Positions 24,201 to 39,200 of a DNA stretch of 64,000 nt are shown one piece after another (positions within the stretch are counted from its first letter, which is position 1; the number at the start of each line of letters is the position of its first letter). Position numbers and translations under genes: made by a program. Location: contig NC_134700.1 of NCBI RefSeq assembly GCF_043290135.1, positions 245,401,039 through 245,465,038 on the forward strand, in the 5' to 3' direction. Source of the stretch: Rhipicephalus microplus (lineage: Eukaryota; Arthropoda; Arachnida; Ixodida; Ixodidae). The notes under the pieces were generated by a model. It ran no database searches, had not been told where the DNA came from, and worked only from the letters and a program-made list of their open reading frames with translations.

Positions 24201-27200
24201 GAGGAAAGGCTTTTTCCTCCGAAGGGGAACATGCATATGCGAAAAGTTTTGCGGAGGAATACGATGAAAAGCTTCACAGTTTTCAGAGGTTCGTCCTAAA
24301 CTTGCGGCGCAACAACGGCTACCTGCTTGGGCAAATCGGGAATGCCGATCAGACACCTCTTTACTTCGACATGCCTGGCACCACAACCGTCGAGAAGAAG
24401 GGGACGAAGCAAGTTCATGTGCTGACATCGGTCCACGGTAAAACTACAGTGACGGCAATGCTCTGTTACACGTCAGATGAGCACAAGCTTCGCCCGTACC
24501 TCATATTTAAATGGAAGACGCTCACGAAAGGAGTCGTTTTTTCGAGTGGCGTGATCGTGCGGGCCAGCGAGAAAAATGGGTGCGCGTTGCAATCGATGTC
24601 TTACGTTTTTTGTTTTTTTTTCGCATTGGAAATCGGGTGCGCGTTACAATCGAGGGCGCGGTAGAATCGAGTAAATACGGTACTTCTGTTAGACAAAGTG
24701 ATGTCTTGGTTTCTTTATAAGTAAAAAGAGAAAAGAAAATCAAGCGCACAGGCATTTGCTGCCACATCACTTAGGCCAAGCCCGCTGACATCTCATCTAC
24801 AAAGCCGCACAGACTGTGTTACAAACAGAAAAGCACGGAATTTGCTGCAATGTTAGTCAAAACATATCAGACAAGAGGAAAGCTACCCCTAAAATTATCA
24901 TGCCTCAGTAAGCCGGCATACCACAGTAAAATCAGCCCCATTCCACAAAAGTAACCACATTGAAGTTTTGGGCATGGCCCCTACATGGGCTCAAGAACAC
25001 TTGAAAGATAAAATAAGACCAGATACCTAAAACGAGGCACTTACGTGATGTGAATGTGAAGAGGTTCAAATGCTTCCCGACCCGAATTCGGGTCTAAGAA
25101 ACCCGAACCTTTCCCACGAAGCGTCACATTGGCGCCTGTTGTCGTTTTGATGTGATCAATATATGTATTCTGCAGCCAGAGAGAACCAAGCTAAGTTTGA
25201 AAGCTACATTCACGAATAAATGAATTATTTACCGGAAACACATACAAAGAGTACCAGACAGTTTTAGCAGAGTGAAATCTAGAGCTGTGCAAATAACAAA
25301 ATTTTGAGAGCAAATTGATTAATGAAGTCATGAGTGGGAACCAAATAAAAAAAAATTTAATTTCTCGAATATTTTTAAAATATTTTCTTAATTTCTCTCA
25401 TATTTTTTAAATACTTGAAATCCAAATTACACAACGAAAATTGCAGAGAATACTAACCATATTTACACGACTGTAAGTCGACTCGAATGTAGGTCGACGT
25501 CCGAAAATGGCACGGCATAAAAAAAAATAGAGGAGTGCAAGCACACATTTTTTTTTAATTTGTTTTGACACATCCTGCAGCCATCGATGTGCAAAGGTGG
25601 CTTCATGGCACTACTTGAAGGCTGCGCAAAAAAAGCTAGCTTTACAAAAACACGCAGAGAATATTTTTAGAAAGACTTCAACATTTAATTGTCAAATTTG
25701 AAAAAAAAAAAAAAATGGGTCGACCTACAATCATGTAAATATGGTATGCATATTGCGAAGAGGCAGGTACTAGTGCAAGTATGCTAAAGGTACACTTTTT
25801 TTTTAAATCACATTTTCTGTTTATGTAACCCGTTTTCTATCCGATTCTAAAATATATTCACTGAAAACTACCTCAACATGCTGTCAAAATTTGTTGCGCC
25901 TGCTGACATGGCAAAAATAATCATGGAAATCTAAAAAAAAAACTGTTTTTTAAAAAAATCATAGCTTTATGACGACGCAATCAGGTGCCGCCATATTGTG
26001 GTCATCAGAAAGAGCGTTTTTCCACGTTCTTGTTTCCTGCTTCAGCAATCTCCTCTACTCAGAAACAAGTGCACAAAAAGCAAATATTCGAAGTTCATTT
26101 TGAGCTGCTGCGTCTGCCGGGCTGCTCGGGCAAGCCTCGCCACTTGTCCGATTCTTTGCTCGAGGAGAGCGTCATCTGCTGCTTGTAAGTTGTGAGGCCA
26201 CGGTTGTCAAATATCTCACTATTGAGGAATGAGCTTCCACTAGTCCTGTGTTCACAACGCAGTAAACATTTATGTCACAATAAGATACTGTGATACAGAT
26301 TGATCAACAGGCTGAAGACGAACAAGTGTGGCATTCAGCGAACATATCAGTTTCTATAACTAGGTTGCGAATGCACCACAACTATGCCATCAAGCAGTGG
26401 GCTTCATCTGCGCGGAGGGAAATGTTACCACATGTGTAATTTAGGTATGCGCACATGTGTAGCGGGGAACATGGTGGTGGCAGAAGAAGAGGACGTTCGG
26501 TTGGTGGCAAGAGCTTGCTGGTGCGTGTTCACTGCTGTATACCGTCGAGTCGACCGTTACGTCGGCTCTGAATAAACCCCTCTCGTAGACATAACAATAT
26601 GCATTCATTGAGCTTTTAAGGCAAAGAACGGGAGACAAAAAAGACAACTCACCCCAGGACCAAGAATCTTCTCTCGTACAGGGTAGGTTACTGGAGCATG
26701 TTCAAGGCCAACAAATATCTTGTCCTGAATGTAGTGATGCTGGATAATACAACAGAGATTTTATTCTCACAGGACAACATACACGAACAATATTCAACAA
26801 CCACAACATATTTGTATATAATAAAAAAATGCAATAAGAAACATTTATTAAAATGTTACTGACAGTACTACAGCTGATAACTGTGATGGAAAAAACACAG
26901 AACAGGCCACACAAAAATGTGAATTCACATTGCCATCACTATCGACAGAGGGTGCAATGGGATGGGTTGATCTCCTCTTCCCTTCACCTCACTCGAAGGA
27001 AACTTCGAGCGAATTGTTTATACATTCGAACTTAATTCATGCAAAGTTTACTCACTCATTCAAAAGGACAGTGTACTTTCATGGAATGGTATCTGTTGCC
27101 AGTGAACTCTTCAACAATGCACCATCTGCAGCCTCGTTGCCACAAACATGATAGATGAGGCAGTTTGTGACTAACGCATTGAATTCAGTATTTTCCACTG

Positions 27201-30200
27201 GTTTTTGGCTGAAAACAAGGCTGTGTCAACCAACTACAGCACCTCAAGCTTTCAATATGGCTGGGACTTTCAGTGGCAAAATGTTTTGTTTATATCCCTT
27301 TAAAGGGGGATGTTGGTCTTTAAAATATAAACCTGACTTAGTTTTGTGTGTGAGTATGAATCAATTCTGTAGAAAGTTCCCAACTTATGTACAGTAGACT
27401 CTCACTAAAAGGAACCTGAAAAGACAGAGAAAATATGTTTCATTTATTAGGAGTTCTGCCTACTGAGAGGTGAACATGGGTGCAGAATACAAGCCCGAAG
27501 CCAAGAATTGCAGAAATAACAGTTCCGTTTATGCAGTAGTTCCATTTAACAGATTACCGTTTACTGAGAGTCTACTGTATATTTATATTCTGGTTTTAAG
27601 TATGCAATTGGTTTTCAGTAAAATACTTGTTTTAAATATCAATTATTTCACGTGCTTTTTTGTTTCTAGCAAAGCTTCTTTTAAACTAAGATATTTACGA
27701 AGTAAATACAGTATTTCACAATAGTCTGGAATGAAAATTGAATGCAATAATAGAATGAGTAATATAGGCCCATTTGAATAGATTCTGTGGCGTGTCATGA
27801 GAGAAAGCCCAGCAGAGTGAAAATGCTGGCATCTATAGCGATAGTCTTCTCAAGGCGGCAGTAGTAGGTGCCCCTCCAGCACAGAAGGAAGCGAACTTAC
27901 TCCAGCTGCCTGGGCTGTGAGCAAGGTGATTGCGGCAGCTGCCATGGCATTTGACTCGGCAATTTGCTGCTGGACGAGCTCTGCAGTGGGGTCTGTGAAA
28001 TTAGCATCCTCTTTTGTATGCTCACGAATCACCATGTTGATTCTAGCCAAAGCTTCTGCAATGAACAGTAAAGCAAATGAACAATAAGCAAAGGCAATTT
28101 CTCCCACAAACCCTACTTTCACAGAGGCTAATCCAAAATATTGCAGTATCTTGCATCAACATAAATCAATTCAATTGCTGACGGTGACACGGAATAAACT
28201 CAGCTCGCCTCAAGAACAGAATAGCTTGGAAGCTTTCAAATAAGTTGAACTGCATTTCTGTGACTGACAGCAAATTATACTATGAGTTTTCTATGAGTTT
28301 TAATGTCAAATGTGCAGTTGACAGATTCGCCCTTTAACCAAATGAAATTGTCATGTTGAAAAATATTATACCAGCCAAATGAATTACAATTTTCTAAATA
28401 AATGCACAGTTACTGTATGTTGTCATGTGCAATGAAGCTGTGGGTGACCATGGTGGCTGAAAGAGACAAGTGATTTCTGGTAGAGGTTTGAGCTCAGGTG
28501 ATAGGCCTAACTGACGGTGCCTGAATCGGTAGATCGGTGTTTCAATGCGAGGTGATGATTCTGGGCACCATTGTTGGTTGCGCAAAGAAATGCACAGCAT
28601 AAAGCGTACCCATACCTCCACAGACGAGATGTGGAACAGACGAGCACATAGAGAACCACTGACAAATACACTTTATCAATGACTGAAAAGACAGCAATGT
28701 CTGCTTCGTCCCTACACTGGGACAAGAATGCTCGGGCTGCTTCGTTGTCATCACTATTGGCATATGCACGCAGCGATATCATGTAACACGATTCACTATG
28801 AAGCTGTAAAATCATATTGCAAGCACAATGCGGTGAAGTTCACTGATCATACCACACTGCTTGACACCTCCGATAAGCGTTGTTCAGAAAATAGCGCCAC
28901 TGCTTTGCTAGATACACATGTGCAGTTCCCTAACCAAAGAGTCATATATCTACTAAAGAAAGTTTATTGTACCCTCAGAATATTACAGTGTTGTAAAGGA
29001 GAGGGGAAAAAAACATTTAGAAAACAAAAGATAACATCATTCTAACTAAAGCACTTGCAATACTATCAATACAGAAAGCCAGGAAAATCATACAACTTAA
29101 CATAAAACATACTTAACATAAAACGGTACATACAGCAAAACCGAAAGCATAAAAAAAAGTTGCTGCATCACATAAGCATGAAATGAAACTAAAGTCAACG
29201 AATGTGTCAAAATCAGTAATAATGGCGATTGATGCCGATTAGGGACGGAATGTTTTCGGAGTGAAAGAATGGGAGTGCTTGTTACTTGAAGGACTGTGCC
29301 CTTTGTTATTGTGATCAAAGTGAGATATTATGAAAGACACAGACTGTTTAAACTTTTTGTACCGCAGTAAAATTAGCAAAATTCTATGTTTGTCAGTATT
29401 TCTGGTTATGAATAATATAATAGGTACAATGCAATATTATACATCAATATCAAGCTAAGTGATTGTAGTTTTCAACGGTTCAGCTAACACACTATCGAAC
29501 GAAACTAGATTTGCCAAAGTTTCCAATCTAACGAAGAAACTCAAGCTAAATGATTGTACTCTTCAACGGTGTAGCTAAAGCTCTGTTGAACGAAACCGAA
29601 TTGCCCATAGTTCTTAATCTAACGAAGAAACTTGAATCAACAGGGTTCAGTATTGTCATCAACCAAAACTAAAGAAACAACTTCGCCACTAAACCCAACT
29701 TAACAAAGTTTTTCCTGAAATAACTCGGTAAAAAAAAGCCTATATTTCTTTCTAATTCTGTCCGGTATGCGCTGCTGTTATTCAACCTTGGAATACAGCA
29801 GGCCTGTATTCGTTTAACATCACTGGCATTTTCATTTTACCACATATAACTGATGATAATGACGCTGAGAGGTAAACGGCATACACCTAACATGTCATTT
29901 AACAAGTTCTCTTACAAACAAATAGAAAAACTCACAAGGATGCATTCAATTAAAAAAATTTGAAAGCGAAACCCATCTCATTTTTTTATCTCGATCAATG
30001 TATTGATGCCCCTCATCGTAAACTTGTTTTGCACTGCCTTCAGGATAGGAGGCACTGCAAGCTTTCTGCACCTCGTCTGGTTTTGCAATGCCTTCGCGAT
30101 CGGGGCACCTTTGAACAAGCAATGATGTCCTGCAATGACGTCATGATGGTGTCACGTATTTCAGCAACTTGTGATAAGATCGCACAGCGGCGATTTTTCA

Positions 30201-33200
30201 CATTAAGTATTCGTGTAGATGCCGGCACCAAGGGATGCCAAAAGCCAATTTTCACATTAAACTGGGTAAGGTATCTAAGGTTTTCGCCTTAATATCTTTG
30301 CTCAAAACTTCTACAGCAGGACATCAGGTGTGAACATTTGAACAGATCATGAAACACCCCTTGTGCCTACAGGACAGTGGAAAGTGCTTAGGGAACAGTA
30401 AAAAGCAGCCGCTATGAAAAGCTCAGCAAAATTCAGCAGTCGCATCAGGCAAGGAGAGTTCACGAAGTTACCGCTCTCTCAAGTACCCTCTCTTCATAGA
30501 GAGCTCAGCACTCTCTCTTTAGGGGAACCTCCTACATCAGATTTTACATCACACAGAAAATCGCTACTAATTGGTTGATAGCCGACATAAACCAAGAGTG
30601 GCATCTTGATTGGATGCGCATCTTGCCACAAGGTGCAACCAGGTTCCATGATTATAGTATGCAGAAATTGCGCAATAGCAGCACTGGTGCACACTAGAAT
30701 AACACCTAGAGGGAGCAATCATGTTTCATGACTTGCACTCATGTCATGAGGCACGTGTTCCTCAGCTTTTTCCTCTCATGTCATCTCTCCCTGTGTAGCT
30801 TCCAGATTGCTGGTCAGTATAAAAAAAAAAGAAGAAAAGCACTTAACATGGGCCACAAGTCCCTGTACAGTATATTTGTGACCCAATAAACTCTCAAAAC
30901 GAGGTTAATTGGCGATTACTTGGAAAAGTGTTTCAGAACTCCTTTGAAGGATCAAAACGTAGCTTATTTATGAACCCTTTGTTCATATTATAATTAACTT
31001 CTAAGCCAAGACAAAAAAGATCATTCTCAGAGTTACGGCCACATGCATTTCATCACCAAGAGATGACACCCGTGATGATATAAAGCTGATTTCCCATTGT
31101 GTAAAATACAAGAGCTATTATATGTGTATCACATGAGCAACATGAAGTCAGGAGTTAACCACAGAAGCATATGAACTAAATGCACATATCTCTACTACCT
31201 TCAAAGAATATGGCTTTTCGCAAATTGCTACTAACAAAGGAGCTAACATGCTGCACTTACTTTCAACTGCGTCCACTGTTGGTGCTTGAATATGCAAGTA
31301 CAAAGCTCTGTCCCTGAAATAGTAAATGATAAAGATGCAGACACTTCCTAAACATCAGAAGTTGAAGCAAGATAATTTTAAAACTGCGAGCAAGCATGAA
31401 ACAGCCATGCCCAAGCCTGATGCTCATGAACTGCAAAGTTAATTACTATACAGGATTTAATTTTTCAGGACAATAATAAGCACAGCCTTACCCAGAACTA
31501 GCGTTCATTTTCTCGGCTGCACTCATGTAGCGACCCCTTGTGGACATAACTGCTCTAGTTGAACGGCATATCTGCAAGAACAGTAGAGTATTTCAGAGCA
31601 GCGTGCAGTCATTTTCCATGGCTACATTAATGCAGCAGTGTACAGTACTCGCAAATTAAAACAAGTCAATTTAGCGCTAAGTAATGCACACACTATTCTT
31701 TCCACCAGCTCCAGTTTCAGTCATACTGCCATAATTTTGACTCAAGCACGTAGATCAAAACCAACATCATCTCTAGAGACCAGATTCGTTGCCGCAAAAC
31801 ATGGTCATCTCAGGCAATGATGCCAACTAATCGTTATACGAACTCTGGTTATATAAACTAAAAAATTTGATGTTGCGTTTGAATCTGTGAGCATTGTACA
31901 ACTTCACCCAGAGGAACAAAAGCATATTATTTAAATGATGCTCTAGTAGATAATCAACCCCCTCTAATGACTGAAAAAAATTATCAAGGATTCTGAAACT
32001 GTGTCATATTTACGTATCATAAAGCACTCAATACTATATTTCAAGAGAAAAATGGATCTCATGATATAAGCAAGGTTCCATATTTGATTGTAATTAGCAT
32101 GCAAATGATGTTACATTTTAGCATAAACAGAATGAAACCTCACAGTGCACAAACAATTATTTTTTTGTTGCATTCATGTCAAGTGAACAAGTTGCTCCTG
32201 GTACAAGGCAAGGCGCATTGAACGCTTTCGCGTCTTTGACATTGTGATCATCTTCAGTCACACACATGCTGACCGCGCAGAGGGTTAAATTCATCTAATG
32301 CACAATCTATTTTCTTTTTGCTCGATCACTAGTCCGCTGTACCGCCAAAAGAACAAGCTGCATCCACATATGTGGTTCTCGTGAAGGGTTGCCAACCATA
32401 GGGTAAAATTCTTCAGTCAGCGTAGGGTAGTAGAGTGGTGACATAGGTAATTTGAGCATTTAGCTTGTCACTGATAAGTGAAAAATGAAGATCAATTCCA
32501 CATATCTGAAGGTTACATTCCTGGCGAGATCCAAGATGAAACTGCCTTAATTTCGTAACCAGCACCAAAGACGAAAGATAATATATCAGACACTTTTGTG
32601 CTAGGCCTGCCTGTCATTTTCCATCTGTTCATTGCATGGAGGGCTTTTAAATTTTGCGACCGTGGTCGGCTTCAGTCATTAAGGTGAAAGCTTTATATAC
32701 CTCATCATAAACGAAAAGTGAGGGCCAGCGTCAAAGCGAGTGTTGCAAAAAATCATATTGAAATAACGACGCCACCTCACGATGTCACTGAGGTGTAACA
32801 TATTGGCAGAAGATATTGTGTCATTGTGAAGTCATTGTGGCATCACAATGTGATGTCAAATGATGGTGTCATCAGATGTCACCATCAAACAGTTATAGGT
32901 GGGCCGTTCAAGAAGGCACCCCATTACGCCTGAACATCGTACACTGCACGTTATATGTATGTAATCATTGTTACACAGTGCTATTTCTCAGTGTTGGGTA
33001 AAACACGGGTAATGAAAAAAGCGGTAAAGTAGGCTAGCTTCGACCTTGGCATAAGTCAATTTCCAAAAATTGGTTGGCAGCGCTGCCATGATGTCTGAAG
33101 GGGTTGACAAAGCTGCACGATGCATTCGCAACAAAATCTTCTAGAAGCTATACTGCTACAGTGATAAGCGTCGTAGCACATTCCAAGATGTCATCCATTC

Positions 33201-36200
33201 AGTTTCACAAGTACAGTCCCATCCTCATCTGTGAAGAGTGCACGAGTAGCCAGCACTGCTCTGCAGGGAGAGGATTTATAGCAGCAGGGGCAGCTGCCCC
33301 TTTGAAATTCCCCCTTGCACCACCTTTACCCCGCAAGAGCAAACACATTCAAAACACAACACAGAAGCCCGGAGCCTTCTTGCCCTTTCTCAAAATGCTC
33401 ACTTGTCATAAGTGACCCCGATAAAGAAAATCCTGGTGCCATCCCTGTGCAGTAGTTGCAGAGGCAAGGCCAAGCAAGACCAAAGACACATGCAGACCAG
33501 TTTTGCGTGAGCGACATCCAAGATGTGGCCCTGTTTAACATATTGTTACGAAAGAGAAGAGACGCTGTATCGACGAGGCTATGGATGAAATATATTTCAA
33601 ACCAGCAGCAGCGGCGTGACCGGTTGGCCAGACACCGAGAGAAGACCACTCTTCGTCAGGCACACACGCACATCGTCCCACAAAATGTAAACATGCATGT
33701 AGCATAATCCTTGGTGGCAGAAGCGCCGTCTTGGCGCATCTAGATGTGAACGTCAGTGGGAGAGTGGTAAGGCTTCAAGCGTGCCACATGTACGATATCA
33801 GTGGTCTGTGGGGCAGTTGAAGGCGATGAGGCAGCAGAGGCAATTTCGTATGTCACAGGAGTAACCTCAAGAGGGACTCGATATGGACCTGTGTAGGGGG
33901 AAAGAAGTTCTAAGAAGCCAACTTGATGGCTCGGGGACCACAGCAGGGCCAATGAACCAGGTAAAAAGTGCATGTCGCGGTGCCATTGATGGTACAAACG
34001 CCACTGATTTTCTTGAGAGGCCAGAAAGCGAGTGCGGGCGATTTCGCATGCGTGGGCCGCCCAAGTGATAGCGTCAAGGGCATAATCGCTGGTCGGTGTC
34101 ACGGTAGATGGAATGACTGTATCTAGGGGTGATGCAGGTTCTCAGCCGAACAACAGAAAAAATGGAAAGTAAGCAGCAGTGTCATGGCGAAAAGAATTAT
34201 ATACAAATGCCACGTATGGAAAAGCAAGGTCCCAGTCAGAATGGTTGGAAGAAACTTACTTCGCAAGCATGTCTGTAAGAGTTCAATTCAGATGCTTAGT
34301 GAGCCCATTTGTCTGCGGATGCTACGAAGTAGTGAGCTGATGCCTCGTTTGACATGACTGAAGGATATCAGCTATGACCTTTGATAGAAAGGAGCGGCCA
34401 CGGTCTGTAAGCAGCTGGCATGGAGCTCCATGTTGCAAGATCACGTCGTGTAGGAGGAAGTCGGTGACATCTGTGGCACAGCTTGTTGGAAGTGCTCGTG
34501 AGATGGCGTAGCACGTGGCGCAGTCTGTGGCCACAGCTATCTATCTGTTGCCAGAATAAGACAAGGGAAAAGGGCCCAGGAAGAAACGCGAAGAAAGGTT
34601 CTGACGAAATGTCAAGTGGTTGAAGGTGTACGGCGGGAAGCGTCGATGGTGTTTTACGGCGCTGACACTTATCACAAGCCGCAACGTATCTTCTGACTGA
34701 GCGTGAAAGCCCTGGCCAAAAGAAGCGTCGCTGAATCCGGTTGTACGTGCGTGACACACCAAGGTGACCAGTAGTTGGAAGGTCATGGAGTTTGTGGAGA
34801 ACTGCCGAGCGGAGGTGTTTCAGAATGACGAGCAGCTGGGCTGGTCCATCTGGGTAGAAGTTCTGGCGGTATAGGACGCCATCGTGGAGGACGAATGAGC
34901 GATGGGATCTGTTCGAAAATGGTGATTCGAGACGTTCGATTATAGCACGCAAGGGTGCATCACGGCGTTGCTCGTCATTGATGCGGGTCAGTTGCGAAAC
35001 GGAGAAGATGCAAGTATCGGTGTCAAGGTCAGGGATGGTGCTCAATTCATCGACCGGGTAGCGGGAGAGACAGTCAGCGTCCTGATGTAGGACTTGTACA
35101 TGACTGTATAAGTATATTCTTGCCGTCGCAGAGCCCAGCGCCCAAGCCGGCCAGTAGGATCTTTCAGGGAGGAAAAGGCCAACATAGCGCATGGTGGTCC
35201 GTTATTACAGAGAAATCCGCGCAATATAAATATGGGTGGAACTTCGTGACTGCCCAAACAAGAGCAAGATATTCACGCTCTATTATTGAATAGTTGCGCT
35301 CGGCAGATGTGAGAAGGCGGCTAGCATAGGTGATAACTTGGTCGTGTCCCCGCTGTCGTTGGGCTAGGACGGCTCCAATCCTGTGACCACTCGCATCAGT
35401 TCTGACATCTGTCGGAGCGGACGGGTCAAAGTGGCCAATATAGGTGGAGTCGTGAGGAGGGTGATGAGGTGAGAAAAATCGGCAGCTTGGGCGGAACCCC
35501 ACGTAAAAGTCACGTCTTTTTTCAGAAGGTCGGTGAGTGGTCGAGCGATCGTTGCAAAATATTTCACGAACCTTTTAAAATATGAACAAAGTACCACAAA
35601 GCTACGGATGTCCTTGACAGACTGGTGTACAGGAAAGCTCATGACGGCACGAATTTTCTCTGGGTCAAGGTGCACACCTGATGTGTCGACAAGGTGGCCC
35701 AACCCCGCAATCTGCTGGCAAACGAAGTGACATTTCGACAAGTTTAGTTGAAAGCCAGCAGTGCGGAAGATGTCGAGAACCACTGACAAACGCTGAATGT
35801 GTGTCTCAAATGTAGGCGAATATACATAGACAACGTCCAGGTAGCACAGGCATGTTGACAACTAGAACCCTTGTAATAGCGAGTCCATCATACCCTCAAA
35901 TGTGGCTGGGGCGTTGCATTTCTTGAATCACCTTGAATTGGTATAGGCCGTCGGGAGTTACAAACGCAGTTTTTTCTTAGTCTTTATCGTCCACCACAAT
36001 CTGCCAATAGCCAGAAAGTAGGCAAATCGAAGAAAAGTATCATGTGCCGTGAAGACAATCGAGGGCGTCATCAATACGGGGCAAAGGATAAACGTCCTTT
36101 TTCGTGATTCGATTAAGATGGCGGTAATCAACGCAGAAGCACCACGTGTCATCTTTCTTTTAAAGGAGCACAACGGGAGATGCCCAAGGGCTCGAGGAGG

Positions 36201-39200
36201 GTTCAATAATTCCTTTGGCTAGCATCTTGTTGACTTCTTGAATTACCTTACGCTCTGTGGCAGACAAACGGTATGGTCGACAGTGAATGGGAGGAGAAGC
36301 AGCAGTATTAATGCTGTGCTTTATGAGGGATGTCTGACTGAGTGGACTGCTGTCGATGTCAAATATATCGCGGTAGGAAGCCAGAAGGCGGCATAGTGCA
36401 TCGGATTGCTCAGGTTTGAGTTTCGGGTTGATCATGGGGCGCAAGGCCGCATCGAGGAATGTGGCATCCTGGGGGGCGACATGGAAGATCGGAGTATGTG
36501 TCTGCCGCAAAAGCGGTGACGCGGGCGTCTACTAAGAGTCGCAGCGTGGCGACTGAAATTTCATGTGGTAGCACTTGCTGCGTGAAAACCAAAATTGATA
36601 ATGGGCAGACATGTCCGGTTAGAGGCCATGGTTACGATGGAGTGTGGCACAGTGATTTCGCGTGCCAGGAGAACATCAGGAATAGGCGCGACAACATAAT
36701 CACTGTCAATAACGGGTGAACTTGTTGCCGATTCAATGAATTAGAGGGCTTTTGGCGATATCCGACTGAAGTCTGTGGTACAGAGGCTTTTAGGCAGCTT
36801 GGGGCGAGAACCTAGAAAAAGAGGAAGTCCTAAACAGAGAGCGCCGGCGAAGCAGTCGATCAGGGCAGAATGCATCGATAAAAAGTCCATCCTGAAGATG
36901 AGGTCATGAGGGCAATTGTCGAGCACGGTAAATAAAACAGAAACATGGCTGCCAGCAAGGCTAGCACGAGCGGTACACATTCCAATGACGGCCACAGTTC
37001 CACCATCGGTGACACGGGCGGCTTGTGTTGCGGCAGGCATGAGTACTTTTTTGAGGTGGCGACAGAGACGAGCACTCATTATAGACACCTGAGCTCCAGT
37101 GTCAACTAAAGCCGTTAAAGAAAGACTGTCCACAATCACTTCCAGCAAGTTATTAGTAGAGAGTGTCAACGGAGGATTTAGATCAGTCGCACATGATGCA
37201 GCACTACCTCCAGGAGCTGCATGATCTAGTTTTCCATTCGAGAAGATTCATAGTTACTCGGCAGTGGATAGCGGCGGGGTTGGGGCGACGGAGAACGGCG
37301 ACGTTGCGGTGACGGTGAACGAGCAGTCAACGGCGGCGTTGCAGTGACGGCGAACGAGCGGTAGAGTGGCTGTTAAGTGCGTCGGAAGCAGGATACTCAC
37401 AGCTGGGCAAATACCGACGGGGGTACGCTTATGGGCGAGGAGAAGAAAAAAATTGACTCCAACAAGGGGCGTCCAAGTGCTACGGCAGTAGCGAGAGACA
37501 TGGCCAACTCGGTGACAGCGGAAGCAGATTGGCTTGTCGTCTGCTGTTCTCCATTCCGTCGGATTGCAGGATCTGGACAGAAAATATGGGTCATGGCGTG
37601 ATGCATTCATTGGCATCGGTCTGTAGTCCGGTCGGGAGACGGTGTAAGTGAAAGGAAAACCAAGATTAGCGATTTCTTGCCGCACGACTGCCTGAATAAC
37701 TGACACCGCCGGAGGTGTTTGCACGGTGCCCTGGCCGAGTGGAAGTAGATGAAACGGCGCCGAACGATGCGTGTAACATTCTCGTGCAAGGGTGGTGTGG
37801 CACCGAGATCGGTGCAGCTTGACGTGACAGCCGTGTTTAGGAGCCGCGAAAATTGAGGCAGAGCTCGGCGGTTTTTGGCCATTTTGAAGCGGCGGCATTC
37901 CTTATATATGAGGTGGACGGTCGGGACGTTGTTGTACACAAGCAAGTTGAAAGCGTCGTCCGCGATGCCCTTGAGTATGTGGCCCACCTTATCACTCTCA
38001 GTCATTTGCTCGTCCACTTTGCGGCACAACGCGAGCATGTCCTGTATGTATGAGACATACGACTCGGTTGATGACTTTGATGACTATACACGGGTGGCGA
38101 GTTCTTCTCGTGCGGCCATTTGTCGACTGGACGGGTCCCCAAAGATGTCGCGCAGTCATTCCTTGAAGATGTCCCATTTCGTCAGCTTGGTCTCATGATC
38201 GTCGAACCATACACGCGGGGTTCGACGATCATGAGATCAGTAAAGATTATGTTGGCGAGCATCATGGTAGAGTCCCATAGGTGAGTGACGCTAACGCGCT
38301 CGTACATGCGTGGAGCCAGTAGTCAACGTAAAGGCCAGGCTGGGCAGAGAACGTACCGGGATTACGTGGGTGGGACATTGCAAGGTACATAGTAGCTGGC
38401 GCTCCAGCTGAAGGCGGTGACGGGTTGTTATCATTAGAAGCCACGGCCGGAGGTTGGACGGTGCGGCCACTGCGAAGTTTTGTGGTGAAAACGGAGAACG
38501 TTCCACCTCCACCAAATATGTTACGGAAGAGAAGAGATGCCGTATCGACAAGGCTGTGGATTAAATATATTTCAAACCAGCAGCAGCGGCGTGACCGGTT
38601 GACCAGACACTGAGCGGAGACCTCTCTTCGTCCTCTTCAACAGGCACACATGCGGATCGTCCCACAAAATGTCAACATGCATGTAGCAATATGCACTTGG
38701 TATTAGGGTGCGCCCGAGCCTTTCAGAATGCAGGATGCATGCTTTTGAAAAATGGTAATCCCACACAACGTGCACAGCCAGCAAAACAAAGGTCCTCACT
38801 GTCATTCCAGATTCAAAGCAACATGCAACACCGGATCTGCACGTTTCTTGGGCATCGCACGCTCCTGGGCACACCACGTCGAACCTTGCCACCACCACTA
38901 CAAGGTGTTGCGCTACAGAGCCAAGCCACAGGCTCCCTACAAAGCCGGCTCCTCCACACGGAGGTGGATGGGGCTGTCCAGTAGCATAACAAATTGAATG
39001 ATGGACGGCTAATTCACCCAAAGCATATGTGATTAAGCTCATTCATACACCAAGTGTTATCCTGGGTGGTTCGACGATATGTAAACGGTGCTCGACAAAT
39101 GACTTAGCACTGTGGCTCCTCACCACTTGGTGCAGCAGCTCGATTTATACTTAACTTTCATGTGACATCAGTTCCCGCCTTCCAGTTTTGCGTTTGCCAT

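Larger units (their letters stand above)
33544..38688 (-). mobile_element. Ty3/gypsy LTR retrotransposon, full-length but decayed
   Basis: Two short LTRs (33544-33704 and 38519-38688) flank a minus-strand gag-pol region. ATAT lies on both sides (33540-33543 and 38689-38692), a 4-bp target duplication as expected for gypsy integrases. The order protease, reverse transcriptase, RNase H, integrase marks Ty3/gypsy. Every domain carries frameshifts or stops, and the LTRs differ at roughly one base in ten by eye, so the copy is old and inactive. No envelope gene is seen. It sits in KHDC4 intron 2 in the gene's own orientation. Confidence 0.9.

Noticed and set aside
28394..28815. Three overlapping minus-strand frames
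   Set aside because: No domain or splice support; the region looks like an unclassified repeat within KHDC4 intron 4.
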